Shown: one piece after another, positions 1 to 7,982 of the stretch
Position numbering within the stretch: the stretch's first letter is position 1
How the letters are laid out: each line of letters opens with the position of its first letter
Assembly: GCF_036885605.1 (NCBI RefSeq)
Contig: NZ_CP142523.1
Span: 2,046,001-2,110,000, forward strand
Length of the DNA stretch: 64,000 nucleotides
Direction: 5' to 3'
Source: Janthinobacterium sp. TB1-E2
GTDB lineage: Bacteria > Pseudomonadota > Gammaproteobacteria > Burkholderiales > Burkholderiaceae_D
The notes under the pieces: model-generated
The model's database searches: none
Told to the model about the DNA's origin: nothing
Seen by the model: only the letters and a program-made list of their open reading frames with translations
Translations under genes and position numbers: made by a program

Positions 1-1350
1 ATTGTCGATGACCTGGGCGGCATGGCCCATCTGTCGTGGGTGGTGACGGCCTACGTGCTGGCCTCGACGGCCACCATGCCCCTGTACGGAAAGCTGGCCG
101 ACCAGTACGGCCGCCGCCCCATGATCATTACGGCCCTGCTGACCTTCTTGCTCGGATCCGTGCTGTGCGGGCTGGCGCAGAACATGACGGAGCTGATCAT
201 CTTCCGTGCCATCCAGGGTCTCGGTGCGGGCGGCTTCATGCCGCTGGCGCAAATCATCATCGGCGACATCGTGCCGCCGGCCGAGCGGGGCAAGCGGCAG
301 GGCATGGTGCCCATCGTGTATGCCGTCACCAGCGTGCTCGGTCCCGTGCTGGGCGGCGTGATCACGGATGCCTTGTCGTGGCACTGGATTTTCTATGTCA
401 ACCTGCCCATCGGCGTCGCCGCCTTTGTCATCATCGCGCGCGCCATGCGCAAACCGGCGCGCACGCATGCGCACAAGATCGACTATCTGGGCTCGGCCTT
501 GCTGACGGGCGCCATCACGGCGGCGCTGCTGGTGCTGGCGCTGGGCGGCACCGAGTGGCCGTGGGATGGGCTGGCCATCAAGGTGTGCGGCGGCATTGCC
601 GTGCTGCTGGGGATCTGGCTGGCGGTGCACGTGGGGCAGGTGGATGAGCCCGTGCTGCCGCCCGACCTGTTCGAAAACCGCACCTTCAATATCGCCAGCC
701 TGGTGATGGCCGTGACCTTCATGGGCCTGATGGGCGCCAGCGTCTTCTTTCCCCTGTTCTTCCAGCTGGTGATGGGCACGAGTCCGGCGGAGTCCGGCGT
801 GATGACGGTGCCGATGATGGTGGGGCTGGTGGCCTCGTCGATCTTCAATGGCCGGGTGCTGTCGCGCTCGGGCAAGTACAAGATGGTGCAGGTGGCGGGA
901 TTGGCCGTGGCGCTGCTGGCGTTTGCCGTGCTGGCCTGGGGCATGGAAACGTCGCGCGGCTACTGGATCATCGAGCCGGCCATCTTCTTCCTCGGCACTG
1001 GGCTGGGACTGGTGATGCCGAACATGACGATCGCCGTGCAAAATGCCTTGCCGCTGGCGCGCCGCGGCGTTGGCACGGCCATGCTGGCATTTTTCCGCTC
1101 GCTGGGCGGCTTGCTGGGCGTGACGGCGTCGGGCGCCATCCTCGCGCATCAGCTGCACAAGCACGGCGTGGAAGCCGTCTCGGCGCTGGGTGCGCAGGCG
1201 GCGGCGCAGACGGTGGACGTGTACCGCCATGCGATCGCCAGCGTGTTTGGCGCCGGCGCCGTGCTGCTGCTATTGGGACTGGTCTTCCTGCTGTTCCTGC
1301 CGGAACTGCCTCTGGAGGGGCATCCGGCAACGGTCAAGGACGATCAATAG
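1..1350 (+). CDS. MFS drug efflux transporter, DHA2 (EmrB/QacA) family, 5' end outside window
   Basis: Inner-membrane proton-coupled efflux pump of the 14-helix DHA2 type. The reading frame is open from base 1; the first ATG at 22 lies inside a conserved helix region (LSWVVTAYVL), so the true start is upstream. Seen: MFS motif A (GKLADQYGRRP) about 22 residues after that ATG, then an AIQGLGAGG segment and the antiporter motif C region (LGPVLGGVITD), followed by many hydrophobic helices and a short polar tail. The substrate cannot be predicted. The stop codon overlaps by 7 bp the end of the convergent flavin oxidoreductase gene. Confidence 0.9.
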   Translation: MVDDLGGMAHLSWVVTAYVLASTATMPLYGKLADQYGRRPMIITALLTFLLGSVLCGLAQNMTELIIFRAIQGLGAGGFMPLAQIIIGDIVPPAERGKRQGMVPIVYAVTSVLGPVLGGVITDALSWHWIFYVNLPIGVAAFVIIARAMRKPARTHAHKIDYLGSALLTGAITAALLVLALGGTEWPWDGLAIKVCGGIAVLLGIWLAVHVGQVDEPVLPPDLFENRTFNIASLVMAVTFMGLMGASVFFPLFFQLVMGTSPAESGVMTVPMMVGLVASSIFNGRVLSRSGKYKMVQVAGLAVALLAFAVLAWGMETSRGYWIIEPAIFFLGTGLGLVMPNMTIAVQNALPLARRGVGTAMLAFFRSLGGLLGVTASGAILAHQLHKHGVEAVSALGAQAAAQTVDVYRHAIASVFGAGAVLLLLGLVFLLFLPELPLEGHPATVKDDQ

Positions 1351-2432
1351 CGCTCGAGCCAGTGCGCGTACGGCGCCGGCAGGGTCCACGAGGCGCGTTC
1401 CACGCCGAGTTCCTTGGCGGCAAAGTATGCCCAGTGCGGATTGGCCAGGTGCGCCTTGCCCACCATCACCACGTCGAGCTGCTCGTCCTTGACGACGCGC
1501 TCGGCAATCGCCGGCGTGCCGAAGCCCCAGGCGGACGAGACGGGCACGCCCGCTTCGCGGCGCACGCGTTCGGCAATCGGGCCCATGAAGGCCGGGCCCC
1601 ATGGAATCGACACGTCGGGAATGGTGAAGCCCATGCTGACACTGATCATGTCCATGCCCGCGTCCTTGAACTGGCGCACGAGGCCGATCGATTCGAGCAG
1701 GGTTTGCTCGTCGCGGCCGTCAAATTCCAGCACGCCGAAGCGGATCGTCAACGGCAGGTGTTCGGGCCACACTTCGCGCACGGCTTTCAATGTTTCCAGC
1801 AGGAAGCGGCTGCGGTTTTCCAGGCTGCCGCCATAGATATCGTCGCGCTGGTTCGAGTGGGCGGAAAAGAAGCTTTGCGCCAGGTAGCCGTGGGCGAAGT
1901 GCAGTTCCAGCCATTCAAAGCCCACTTCGCGGGCGCGCACGGCCGCGTCGACGAAGTTCTGTTTCACGCGGGCGATATCGTCGAGGTCCATGGCGCGCGG
2001 CACTTTCGGCAGGCCGCCGCCAAAGGCGATGGCGGACGGGGCGATGGTTTGCCAGCCGCGCGCGTCGCCTTCAGGAATGTGGTCGTCGCCTTCCCATGGG
2101 CGGTTGGCGCTGGCCTTGCGGCCCGCGTGGGCGATCTGGATGCCGGGCACGGAGCCGGCCGCCTTGATGGCTTTCACGACAGGCACGAAGGCTTGCGCCA
2201 GGTCATCGTTCCAGATGCCGGTGCAGCCGGGCGTGATGCGGCCTTCCGGAGCCACGGCCGTCGCTTCGACGATCACCAGGCCGGCGCCGCCACGGGCCAT
2301 GCCCGCGTAGTGCGACAGATGCCAGTCGTTGGCCTGGCCATCGACGGCCATGTACTGGCACATGGGCGGCACGGCGATGCGGTTGCGCAGGGTGATGTCT
2401 TTGAGGGTGTAGGGCTGGAAGAGGGCGGACAT
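1344..2432 (-). CDS. Old Yellow Enzyme family NADH:flavin oxidoreductase (YqjM-like)
   Basis: FMN-dependent ene-reductase expected to reduce activated C=C bonds (enones, maleimides, nitro compounds) with NAD(P)H in the cytoplasm. The 362 residues are a full-length TIM barrel of the YqjM subclass. Seen: the subclass Cys25 and Tyr27 (PPMCQYM), the substrate-anion binding pair His178/His181 (ELHFAHGYL), and the YGGSLENRSRF segment after it. The gene is divergent from an ArsR regulator with about 94 bp between the starts, which suggests control by that protein. It is convergent with the upstream efflux pump. The physiological substrate is unknown. Confidence 0.93.
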   Translation of the reverse strand: MSALFQPYTLKDITLRNRIAVPPMCQYMAVDGQANDWHLSHYAGMARGGAGLVIVEATAVAPEGRITPGCTGIWNDDLAQAFVPVVKAIKAAGSVPGIQIAHAGRKASANRPWEGDDHIPEGDARGWQTIAPSAIAFGGGLPKVPRAMDLDDIARVKQNFVDAAVRAREVGFEWLELHFAHGYLAQSFFSAHSNQRDDIYGGSLENRSRFLLETLKAVREVWPEHLPLTIRFGVLEFDGRDEQTLLESIGLVRQFKDAGMDMISVSMGFTIPDVSIPWGPAFMGPIAERVRREAGVPVSSAWGFGTPAIAERVVKDEQLDVVMVGKAHLANPHWAYFAAKELGVERASWTLPAPYAHWLERY

Positions 2433-2526
2433 GGTGGCCTTTGTGTTTGTTGGTGGAAATGTGGGTGAATGCTGATTCGGTAGTTCGTAAATATTCGAAG
2501 AATGGAATTAGTATAGCGCATGCTGT

Positions 2527-2853
2527 ATGATTCTGCACATGCGTCCACACAAACATCCTCCCGCCAGCGAATTCGTCCTCGAAAGAGTGCTGTACGCCTT
2601 GAGCGATTCCATTCGCCTCGACATCGTGCGCCACCTGGCCAGAGTCGACGCGGCCGCTTGCGGCGATCTGGACGGCGGGCGGCCGAAATCGACCGTCTCC
2701 CACCATTTCAAGGTCTTGCGCGAAGCGGGCCTCGTCTACACGGAAAACGCGGGCACGACGCACATGAACACCCTGCGCCGCGCCGATATCGAGAGCCGTT
2801 TTCCCGGCTTGCTCGACGCCATCCTCGCGCAGCCGCAAGCGAATCAGCCTTGA
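2527..2853 (+). CDS. ArsR-family winged-helix transcriptional regulator
   Basis: Small DNA-binding repressor of 108 residues with an ArsR-type winged helix: LSDSIRLDIVRHLA leads into the recognition region STVSHHFKVLREAGLV and the wing near residues 75-85. The metal-binding ELCVCDL cysteine pair of SmtB/ArsR is missing; only one Cys (AACGDL) sits nearby, so metal sensing is unlikely and redox or ligand sensing is possible. An alternative start is the ATG at 2539; neither start has a good ribosome binding site. A TAGTAT-like -10 close upstream would give a very short leader. The divergent partner is the Old Yellow Enzyme gene, the probable target. An ATTC-GAA-GAAT inverted repeat at 2493-2503 lies between them and is a candidate operator. 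Confidence 0.85.
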   Translation: MILHMRPHKHPPASEFVLERVLYALSDSIRLDIVRHLARVDAAACGDLDGGRPKSTVSHHFKVLREAGLVYTENAGTTHMNTLRRADIESRFPGLLDAILAQPQANQP

Positions 2854-2930
2854 ATCTGTCGTAGAATGCCTGCAAGATTGCCGAATTTACAGCACTGGAG
2901 TGCAGTCTCAAGCTGAAAGGTTGATCACGC

Positions 2931-4319
2931 ATGAGAATTCCTGCACGGTATCGCTGGTGCTGCGCCACCGCTTTCGTACTGCTCACTGGCTGCTGGCCTT
3001 ACACGGAGCCGGCCACGGGCGAATATGCCGATGTGTTGCGGCGCGGCGAAAAGGTGACCAAGGCCGACACATACGGGCGGTTTGCCGCCTTGTCGGTCGA
3101 GTACCGCCAGGGCGGCGGTTCCCTGATGTCCACGCACAACAATTCCATGCGGCTGATATATGGCGATAAAGTTATCGTCAAGACCACCGGTGGTATCGAA
3201 CGCTGGACCGACTTCGCCCAGCCCGTCTATTTCGTCAGATTGCCTGACGATGACAGCGTGCTGGCGCTGGTCCACGAGCAAGCGGGCAAGGCCGTGGTCG
3301 AGAAGGTCGCGGCGTCGAGAGACGGCTACAGGGGCACCGAGGCGTATCCGCATGGCTTTCCCCTCTTTCCCGGCGTGCGCTATTTTCCCGGCGACCAGCG
3401 CCCCGGTTTCCTGTTGCGTGGCTTGCCCCTAAAAACCACTGTGCTGCCCAGTCCGCCAGAAAGCGATGGCAACCTGTACGCGTATGTCCTGGCGGCCATC
3501 TCGCCTGATGGAAGGTCGTTTGCATATGTCGATAGCGAATATGCGCCGTCCGTGGTGCTTGTCGTCGATGCGGACGGCAAGCGGCGAGACCCGATCCCGC
3601 TGCCGAGAATTTACCTGGCCGATACGCCTACCTACCAATTCCACCCTTACGAGCGGCTATGGGCCTGGTCGCGCACGGCGCTGGCATGGCACAAGAACGG
3701 CGCGGGCAGCTGGGAAGTGCGGCCGGACGGCACCGCGCCCGAGGCTGCCGGCGCGCGCAATCCGGTAGAGCAATTGTTTATCAGCGATCAAACCGGCTAC
3801 CGAACCTGTTTTGCCGCCGACAATGCCGTCTGCCTGTCCGGCTGGCGCGGGGCGAACGCCGCCGAGCAGCGCAAGACTTTTGTATGGGACGGCAACACGC
3901 CGCCGTTTGCCTATGTGCCGGTAGCCACCACGGCCGCATTCGGCGCCAGGGTCGGCTTGCTGTTGTTGTCCGGGAGATGCTGCCGTGTGCCGTCTTACCA
4001 TTTGTATCTCGATGGCGCGCCGGCGGCGGTGGCCGCGCAATTGTCCGCGCGCTTGCGCGACAGCAAGACGCCGTTCGTGCGCATCGATGAGTGCCCCCGC
4101 CGCGTCGGCTATGACGGCAAGTGCGAGGCGCAGCTGGCTCGGCAGATCGGGCGGGCGCAGTCGCTGGGACGCGAACTGGAGCAACTGCTCGATACCTGGG
4201 AAGAGCACGATGGCGTGCTGTTCGTCATGCCGTCCATGGTGGTCGCCGTGCGTGCGAACGAGCAGGGCGGCAGCGTGATCCAGACCCTGTTGCGTGCCGA
4301 TTTGTCGCGCAAGGATTGA
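2931..4319 (+). CDS. uncharacterised lipoprotein, 462 aa
   Basis: No family recognised. Seen: an N-terminal signal peptide of about 20 residues ending in a lipobox (LLTGC), so the protein is probably acylated and exported. The mature part has several Cys residues (for example a GRCCRVPSYHL stretch near residue 350) and Asp/Gly-rich beta-like segments reminiscent of a propeller, but no repeat is clear enough to name. It stands alone, with short gaps to the ArsR gene and to the acyltransferase, both on the same strand. An AAGG Shine-Dalgarno precedes the ATG. Confidence 0.75.
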   Translation: MRIPARYRWCCATAFVLLTGCWPYTEPATGEYADVLRRGEKVTKADTYGRFAALSVEYRQGGGSLMSTHNNSMRLIYGDKVIVKTTGGIERWTDFAQPVYFVRLPDDDSVLALVHEQAGKAVVEKVAASRDGYRGTEAYPHGFPLFPGVRYFPGDQRPGFLLRGLPLKTTVLPSPPESDGNLYAYVLAAISPDGRSFAYVDSEYAPSVVLVVDADGKRRDPIPLPRIYLADTPTYQFHPYERLWAWSRTALAWHKNGAGSWEVRPDGTAPEAAGARNPVEQLFISDQTGYRTCFAADNAVCLSGWRGANAAEQRKTFVWDGNTPPFAYVPVATTAAFGARVGLLLLSGRCCRVPSYHLYLDGAPAAVAAQLSARLRDSKTPFVRIDECPRRVGYDGKCEAQLARQIGRAQSLGRELEQLLDTWEEHDGVLFVMPSMVVAVRANEQGGSVIQTLLRADLSRKD

Positions 4320-4448
4320 TATCGGTCGTCTGCCGCGCGTCACCGAAATGCCAGGCTCGGCTATGATGTCGGCCTTTCGGTAAATCCTCGGCCGCGCGCC
4401 CGTTGCGCGCATGGCCGGCGAGACTACCTGGCACGGCAAGGATAGGGA

Positions 4449-5579
4449 ATGACGGCAGCAGCAGTGGTATCACAGGCGGACCTGGCACATCGTCCGCAGT
4501 TTGGCTGGATCAATGGTTTGAAGGCAGGCGCGGCGCAGTTGATCGTGTTGCACCATCTGGCGTTTTACGGGCCTATGTCCGACTACGTGCAGCCGCTGTG
4601 GCCCGAGCTGCTGGACTGGCTCGGCGGCAGCGCGCGCATCGCCGTGCAAGTGTTCCTCGTCATCGGCGGCTTTCTCGTCGCCAAATCGCTCTCGCCCGCA
4701 GGCCGCCCCGGCATTGCCAACCCTCTGCAAGCGGTCTGGCGCCGTTATGCCAAGCTGGCGCCACCTTTCCTGGCTGCCACCTTGCTCGCGGCCATCATCA
4801 CGCCTGTGGCCGGCATCTGGATGCAACACGATTCCATGTCGGCCGCCGTCACCCTGGGCCAGCTGAGCGCCCATGCCTTGCTGCTGCACGGCGTGCTGGG
4901 CTACGAATCGCTGTCGGCCGGCGCCTGGTACGTGGCCATCGATTTTCAGCTGTACCTGCTGACCGTATCGCTGCTGTGGCTGAGTGGCCGCGTGGCGGGA
5001 AAGCGGCGCCGGCACTGGCTGATGCCGCTGGCCGTCACCGTGGGCATCACCTTTTCCCTGCTGTATTTCAATCTCGACGCGGACTGGGATAACTGGGCGC
5101 CGTATTTCTTCGGCAGCTATGGTCTCGGCATGCTGGCCTGGTGGGCCAGCGATCCGGCCCGTAAACCCGGCGCCATGACCGTGCTCATGGCCATGGCCGC
5201 CGTGCCCGTCCTGCTGGCCCTGGCCGTCGACTACCGCAGCCGCATCGCGCTGGCCCTGATCGTCGCCTGCGCCCTGTTCCTGTTCGGCCGCGCCCGCACG
5301 CCTGCACAGGGCGGCGCCTGGAACATCATCAACGCGCTGGGCCGCATCTCGTACGCCGTGTTCCTCGTCCACTTTCCCGTCAGCCTGCTGGTGAATGCCT
5401 TGTTTGTCACCTACGTTCCACTCGATCCCGAGTGGCAGGCACTGGGCATGCTGACGGCCTGGGGCGCCAGCCTGGCGGCCGGCGCGGCGTTTTACCGCTG
5501 GGTGGAGGTGCCGCTGGGGCGGGTGATGGGGAGTGTGGTGGCGCATCTGGCCGGGCGGCAGGCGCTGGTGTCGCGTTAG
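4449..5579 (+). CDS. acyltransferase 3 family membrane protein (OafA/YrhL-like)
   Basis: Integral membrane O-acyltransferase of the acyltransferase-3 family, which adds acetyl or other acyl groups to sugars of surface glycans or to lipids. Seen: about ten hydrophobic helices over 376 residues, an N-terminal GLKAGAAQLIVLHHLAFYG segment carrying the family His pair, and the NALGRISYAVFLVHFPVSLLV segment typical of the C-terminal half. There is no extra SGNH domain. No polysaccharide cluster is next to it, so the acceptor is unknown. An AGGGA sequence sits directly before the ATG. Confidence 0.85.
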   Translation: MTAAAVVSQADLAHRPQFGWINGLKAGAAQLIVLHHLAFYGPMSDYVQPLWPELLDWLGGSARIAVQVFLVIGGFLVAKSLSPAGRPGIANPLQAVWRRYAKLAPPFLAATLLAAIITPVAGIWMQHDSMSAAVTLGQLSAHALLLHGVLGYESLSAGAWYVAIDFQLYLLTVSLLWLSGRVAGKRRRHWLMPLAVTVGITFSLLYFNLDADWDNWAPYFFGSYGLGMLAWWASDPARKPGAMTVLMAMAAVPVLLALAVDYRSRIALALIVACALFLFGRARTPAQGGAWNIINALGRISYAVFLVHFPVSLLVNALFVTYVPLDPEWQALGMLTAWGASLAAGAAFYRWVEVPLGRVMGSVVAHLAGRQALVSR

Positions 5580-5619
5580 AAACTCGGGGCGTCATGCAAA
5601 AGGGTGGAGGTATTGTTGC

Positions 5620-5895
5620 TCAAGGATATAGTTGCCGCGTATGCATGACGGCAAGAATTTCTATCGCGCTTGCTTCAACTCGATACACGACGACATAGTT
5701 TGGATGGGCAACCAGTTCGCGCGTGCCTGAAACTCTTCCGGACCGGTATAGGTGAGGGTGGCAGGGAAGCCGGGAGATGGCGTTGTCGATGTCATGGTAA
5801 AGCTGCAGCGCTGCCGGCCGGTTGTGCTGCGCGATATACGTGAGTATCGCGGTCAAATCTTCTTGAGCTTCAACCTTCCATTGAATCGGCAGCAT
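5620..5895 (-). CDS. type II toxin, RelE/ParE superfamily
   Basis: 91-residue toxin-like protein with the ParE/RelE pattern: an N-terminal WKVEAQEDLTAILTYIAQHN helix region, a central PHLYRSGRVSGTRELVAHPNYVVVYRV strand-turn-strand, and a C-terminal AIEILAVMHTRQLYP ending. ParE members poison gyrase and RelE members cut mRNA; the sequence alone does not decide, although the N-terminal pattern is closer to ParE. Its start lies 26 bp inside the antitoxin gene, the usual antitoxin-toxin order with translational coupling. Confidence 0.88.
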   Translation of the reverse strand: MLPIQWKVEAQEDLTAILTYIAQHNRPAALQLYHDIDNAISRLPCHPHLYRSGRVSGTRELVAHPNYVVVYRVEASAIEILAVMHTRQLYP

Positions 5896-6073
5896 GGCCG
5901 TCAGTCTGCGGCGTGACGATTTTCCTCAGTTGCGCCATGACTGTCTCGTGCGAGGCGGTAGCGCGGTCATCATTGAGCGACGCCAGCACCTTTGCGCGAA
6001 ACCATTGTTCATAGGTTTCGGCTGCTTCCGTTGTAGCAAATTCGGACATGGTCGAGGATGGTGTGGCGTTCAT
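5870..6073 (-). CDS. antitoxin of the adjacent RelE/ParE toxin
   Basis: 67-residue protein immediately upstream of and overlapping the toxin gene. Seen: acidic N-terminal half and a helix pattern FRAKVLASLNDDRATASHETVMAQ that resembles the Arc/ribbon-helix-helix or RelB-like small antitoxins whose C-terminus wraps the toxin. The ATG at 6071-6073 is chosen because the longer open frame runs back into the tRNA-Lys terminator; MSEF eight codons later is a second possibility. Autoregulation of the pair is expected from the family but no operator was identified. Confidence 0.8.
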   Translation of the reverse strand: MNATPSSTMSEFATTEAAETYEQWFRAKVLASLNDDRATASHETVMAQLRKIVTPQTDGHAADSMEG

Positions 6074-6174
6074 GATTGTCTGATTATACGACAGTCCGAT
6101 AAAGCTGTATCGCAGGTGGCAAGGCGTTTGATTTGTGTCAGCGATGGCATCGCGTGCAAGTGATGCTGCTGAAA

Positions 6175-6204
6175 ACAAAAAAGCCAACCGCGAACGGTTG
6201 GCTT
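6175..6204 (-). terminator. intrinsic terminator of the tRNA-Lys transcript
   Basis: On the minus strand a perfect 10-bp stem (AAGCCAACCG/CGGTTGGCTT) with a 4-nt loop is followed by a run of six U. It lies directly downstream of the two tRNA-Lys genes and upstream of the antitoxin gene. Confidence 0.9.
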
Positions 6205-6216
6205 CTCTGAAGTATT

Positions 6217-6292
6217 TGGTAGGCCGTGCGGGATTCGAACCTGCGACCAACGGATTAAAAGTCCGCTGCTCTACCAGCTGAGCTAACGACCC
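6217..6292 (-). tRNA. tRNA-Lys (UUU), second copy
   Basis: 76-nt cloverleaf on the minus strand with encoded CCA. The acceptor arm is GGGTCGT pairing with ACGGCCT, the anticodon loop is CTTTTAA with anticodon TTT, and the T arm carries GGTTCGAATCC. The tRNA body is identical to the copy 165 bp away. Both follow cpoB on the same strand, the arrangement also known downstream of tol-pal in Escherichia coli. Confidence 0.97.
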
Positions 6293-6381
6293 AAAAACTT
6301 TTTACAACAACTTCGGTAACACTGTGCCGTAAAAAAATGCTTGCTATAACAACTCGCAAGCAGATCAGTACTGCGTATTCG

Positions 6382-6457
6382 TGGTAGGCCGTGCGGGATT
6401 CGAACCTGCGACCAACGGATTAAAAGTCCGCTGCTCTACCAGCTGAGCTAACGACCC
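6382..6457 (-). tRNA. tRNA-Lys (UUU), first copy
   Basis: Identical 76-nt tRNA-Lys with anticodon TTT and encoded CCA, 67 bp beyond the cpoB stop on the same strand. It is probably co-transcribed with the second copy and ends at the terminator at 6175-6204. Confidence 0.97.
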
Positions 6458-6524
6458 GAAGAAGAAAGATTATAGGGGGTGCCCGGGATTCTGTCAAACC
6501 TAACGGGCAACTTTTTCCCCGCTT

Positions 6525-7283
6525 TTACTTTTTGCCGCCCCGTTCCTTGGCAGCCTGGGCCGCGCTGGAGTCCGGGTAGCGCGAGATCAGCGCGTTCAGG
6601 GTCTTGGTCGCGTTGGCCTTGTCTTTCAGCTCCGTGTAGCAGCTGGCGATGTTGAGCATGGCGTCGGGCGCCTTCGGGCTGTCCGGGTAGTTCTTCAGCA
6701 CTGCCTGCTGGGCCGTGATGGCGCTCTTGCAGTCGCGCTGGGCGTAATAGGCGTTGCCCAGCCAGTATTGCGCGTTGGCCGCGTAGGCCGATTCCGGATA
6801 GCGTTTCACGAAGCCGTCCAGGGCCGTGACGGCGCCCTTGTAGTCGCCCGACTTGAACAGGCCGAACGCGGATTCGTACGCGCTTTGCTCGGATACGCCC
6901 ACGGCCGCTTCCTGGCCGTCGATGGTGACCTGGCGCGGCTCGAGCTTGCGCAGGCGCGCATCGATGTCGGTGTAGAAATCCTTCTGGCGCTTTTGTACAT
7001 TCGCCAGGTCGTTGCCCAGCACTTCGATCTGGCCGCGCAGGCGGGCGATCTCTTGCATGGTCTGGTCGTGCTGGTTGATCAGGCTCAGGGTGCTGGTCTT
7101 GTCCGCCTTGGTGTCGACGCGGCTGTTCAGGTCGCGCGCCATGGCGTCGACCTTGGCGCGCAGCTCGAGGATGGCCTTGCGCGCTTCGTCGTCATCGAAC
7201 AGGGCGGCGTTGGCGTGCAGGGGCAGGTAGGCAAACGCGGCCATCAAGGCGGCGGCGAGGCCGGCTTTCGAGAATGTCATCAT
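6525..7283 (-). CDS. cpoB: Tol-Pal system periplasmic coordinator CpoB/YbgF
   Basis: Periplasmic protein that in enterobacteria links the Tol machine with PBP1B during septal peptidoglycan synthesis. Seen over 252 residues: a signal peptide ending ANA|AL near residue 26, a long trimerising coiled coil at about 33-110 (repeated Leu/Ile spacing, few Gly/Pro), and a C-terminal TPR block at about 128-250 with the motifs YWLGNAYYAQRD and FKSGDYKGAV. It is the last protein gene of the tol-pal operon, 134 bp after pal with a strong hairpin in the gap. Confidence 0.95.
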   Translation of the reverse strand: MMTFSKAGLAAALMAAFAYLPLHANAALFDDDEARKAILELRAKVDAMARDLNSRVDTKADKTSTLSLINQHDQTMQEIARLRGQIEVLGNDLANVQKRQKDFYTDIDARLRKLEPRQVTIDGQEAAVGVSEQSAYESAFGLFKSGDYKGAVTALDGFVKRYPESAYAANAQYWLGNAYYAQRDCKSAITAQQAVLKNYPDSPKAPDAMLNIASCYTELKDKANATKTLNALISRYPDSSAAQAAKERGGKK

Positions 7284-7319
7284 GGGTCGGGCTTTCTAAG
7301 GTTACGCAAACATGCAAAC

Positions 7320-7354
7320 GGGGCGCCGGGCGGTGAATCACCGCGCTGCGCCCC
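7320..7354 (-). terminator. intercistronic hairpin between pal and cpoB (possible attenuator)
   Basis: An outer 7-bp GGGGCGC/GCGCCCC stem and an inner GCGGTG/CACCGC stem form a strong hairpin between the pal stop and the cpoB start. On the minus strand it is followed only by GTTTG, so it is not a good intrinsic terminator. It may protect mRNA ends or reduce read-through into cpoB. Confidence 0.5.
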
Positions 7355-7417
7355 ATTATTATGCCTATGACTGGCCAGTTAGGTAAGCGCCAATGCTGCC
7401 GCGCTCACCTGTCAACA

Positions 7418-7939
7418 TCAATAAACGATGTCAGCGCGGCGGTTTTCTGCCCATGCTGCTTCGTTGCTGCCTTGTGCTTTAGGCTTTTCTTTGCCCAGCG
7501 ACACGGCTTCCATTTGGCCTTCTGGCACGCCCAGGGCTGCCATCGACTTGCGCACGGCTTCAGCACGTTTCTGGCCCAGGGCCAGATTGTACTCAGCGCC
7601 ACCGCGTTCATCGGTGTTACCTTGGATCAGGATCTTGCGGCTAGGCGTTTTCACCAGGTAAGCAGCGTGGTTTTGCACGACTGGGGTGTCCGCTTCGCGC
7701 ACGACGTATTTGTCGAAGTCGAAGTAGATGCTGCGGTTAGCCAGCACGCCTTTTGGATCGTCCAGTGGATCGACCGATGCGGTCGTCACTGGCTGAACTT
7801 GACGGGTGTCAACTGGAGCTGCGACTTTTTCAGGAGCGCGCTCAACCACTGGGGTTTCTGCTACTTTGACTGGGGTGCTGCAGGCGGACAGCAGAGCTGC
7901 GGTAGCGGCGATGAAAGCCAAACTTTTAAAGTTACTCAT
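7418..7939 (-). CDS. pal: peptidoglycan-associated lipoprotein Pal
   Basis: Outer-membrane lipoprotein that binds peptidoglycan and TolB, tying the outer membrane to the wall. Starting at the ATG at 7937-7939, it has 173 residues, with lipobox LSAC and the acylated Cys20, a Pro/Val-rich linker and a C-terminal OmpA-like domain. The diaminopimelate-binding pattern is visible as IQGNTDERGGAEYNLALGQ-RAEAVR and ends with ENRRADIVY. This start is chosen over the one six codons upstream because GGAG lies 7 nt before it and the signal peptide then has normal length. It sits 43 bp downstream of tolB. Confidence 0.97.
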   Translation of the reverse strand: MSNFKSLAFIAATAALLSACSTPVKVAETPVVERAPEKVAAPVDTRQVQPVTTASVDPLDDPKGVLANRSIYFDFDKYVVREADTPVVQNHAAYLVKTPSRKILIQGNTDERGGAEYNLALGQKRAEAVRKSMAALGVPEGQMEAVSLGKEKPKAQGSNEAAWAENRRADIVY

Positions 7940-7982
7940 TTTTATTCTCCGGGTCATGGTTAAAGGTGAAACTGTACAGCAT

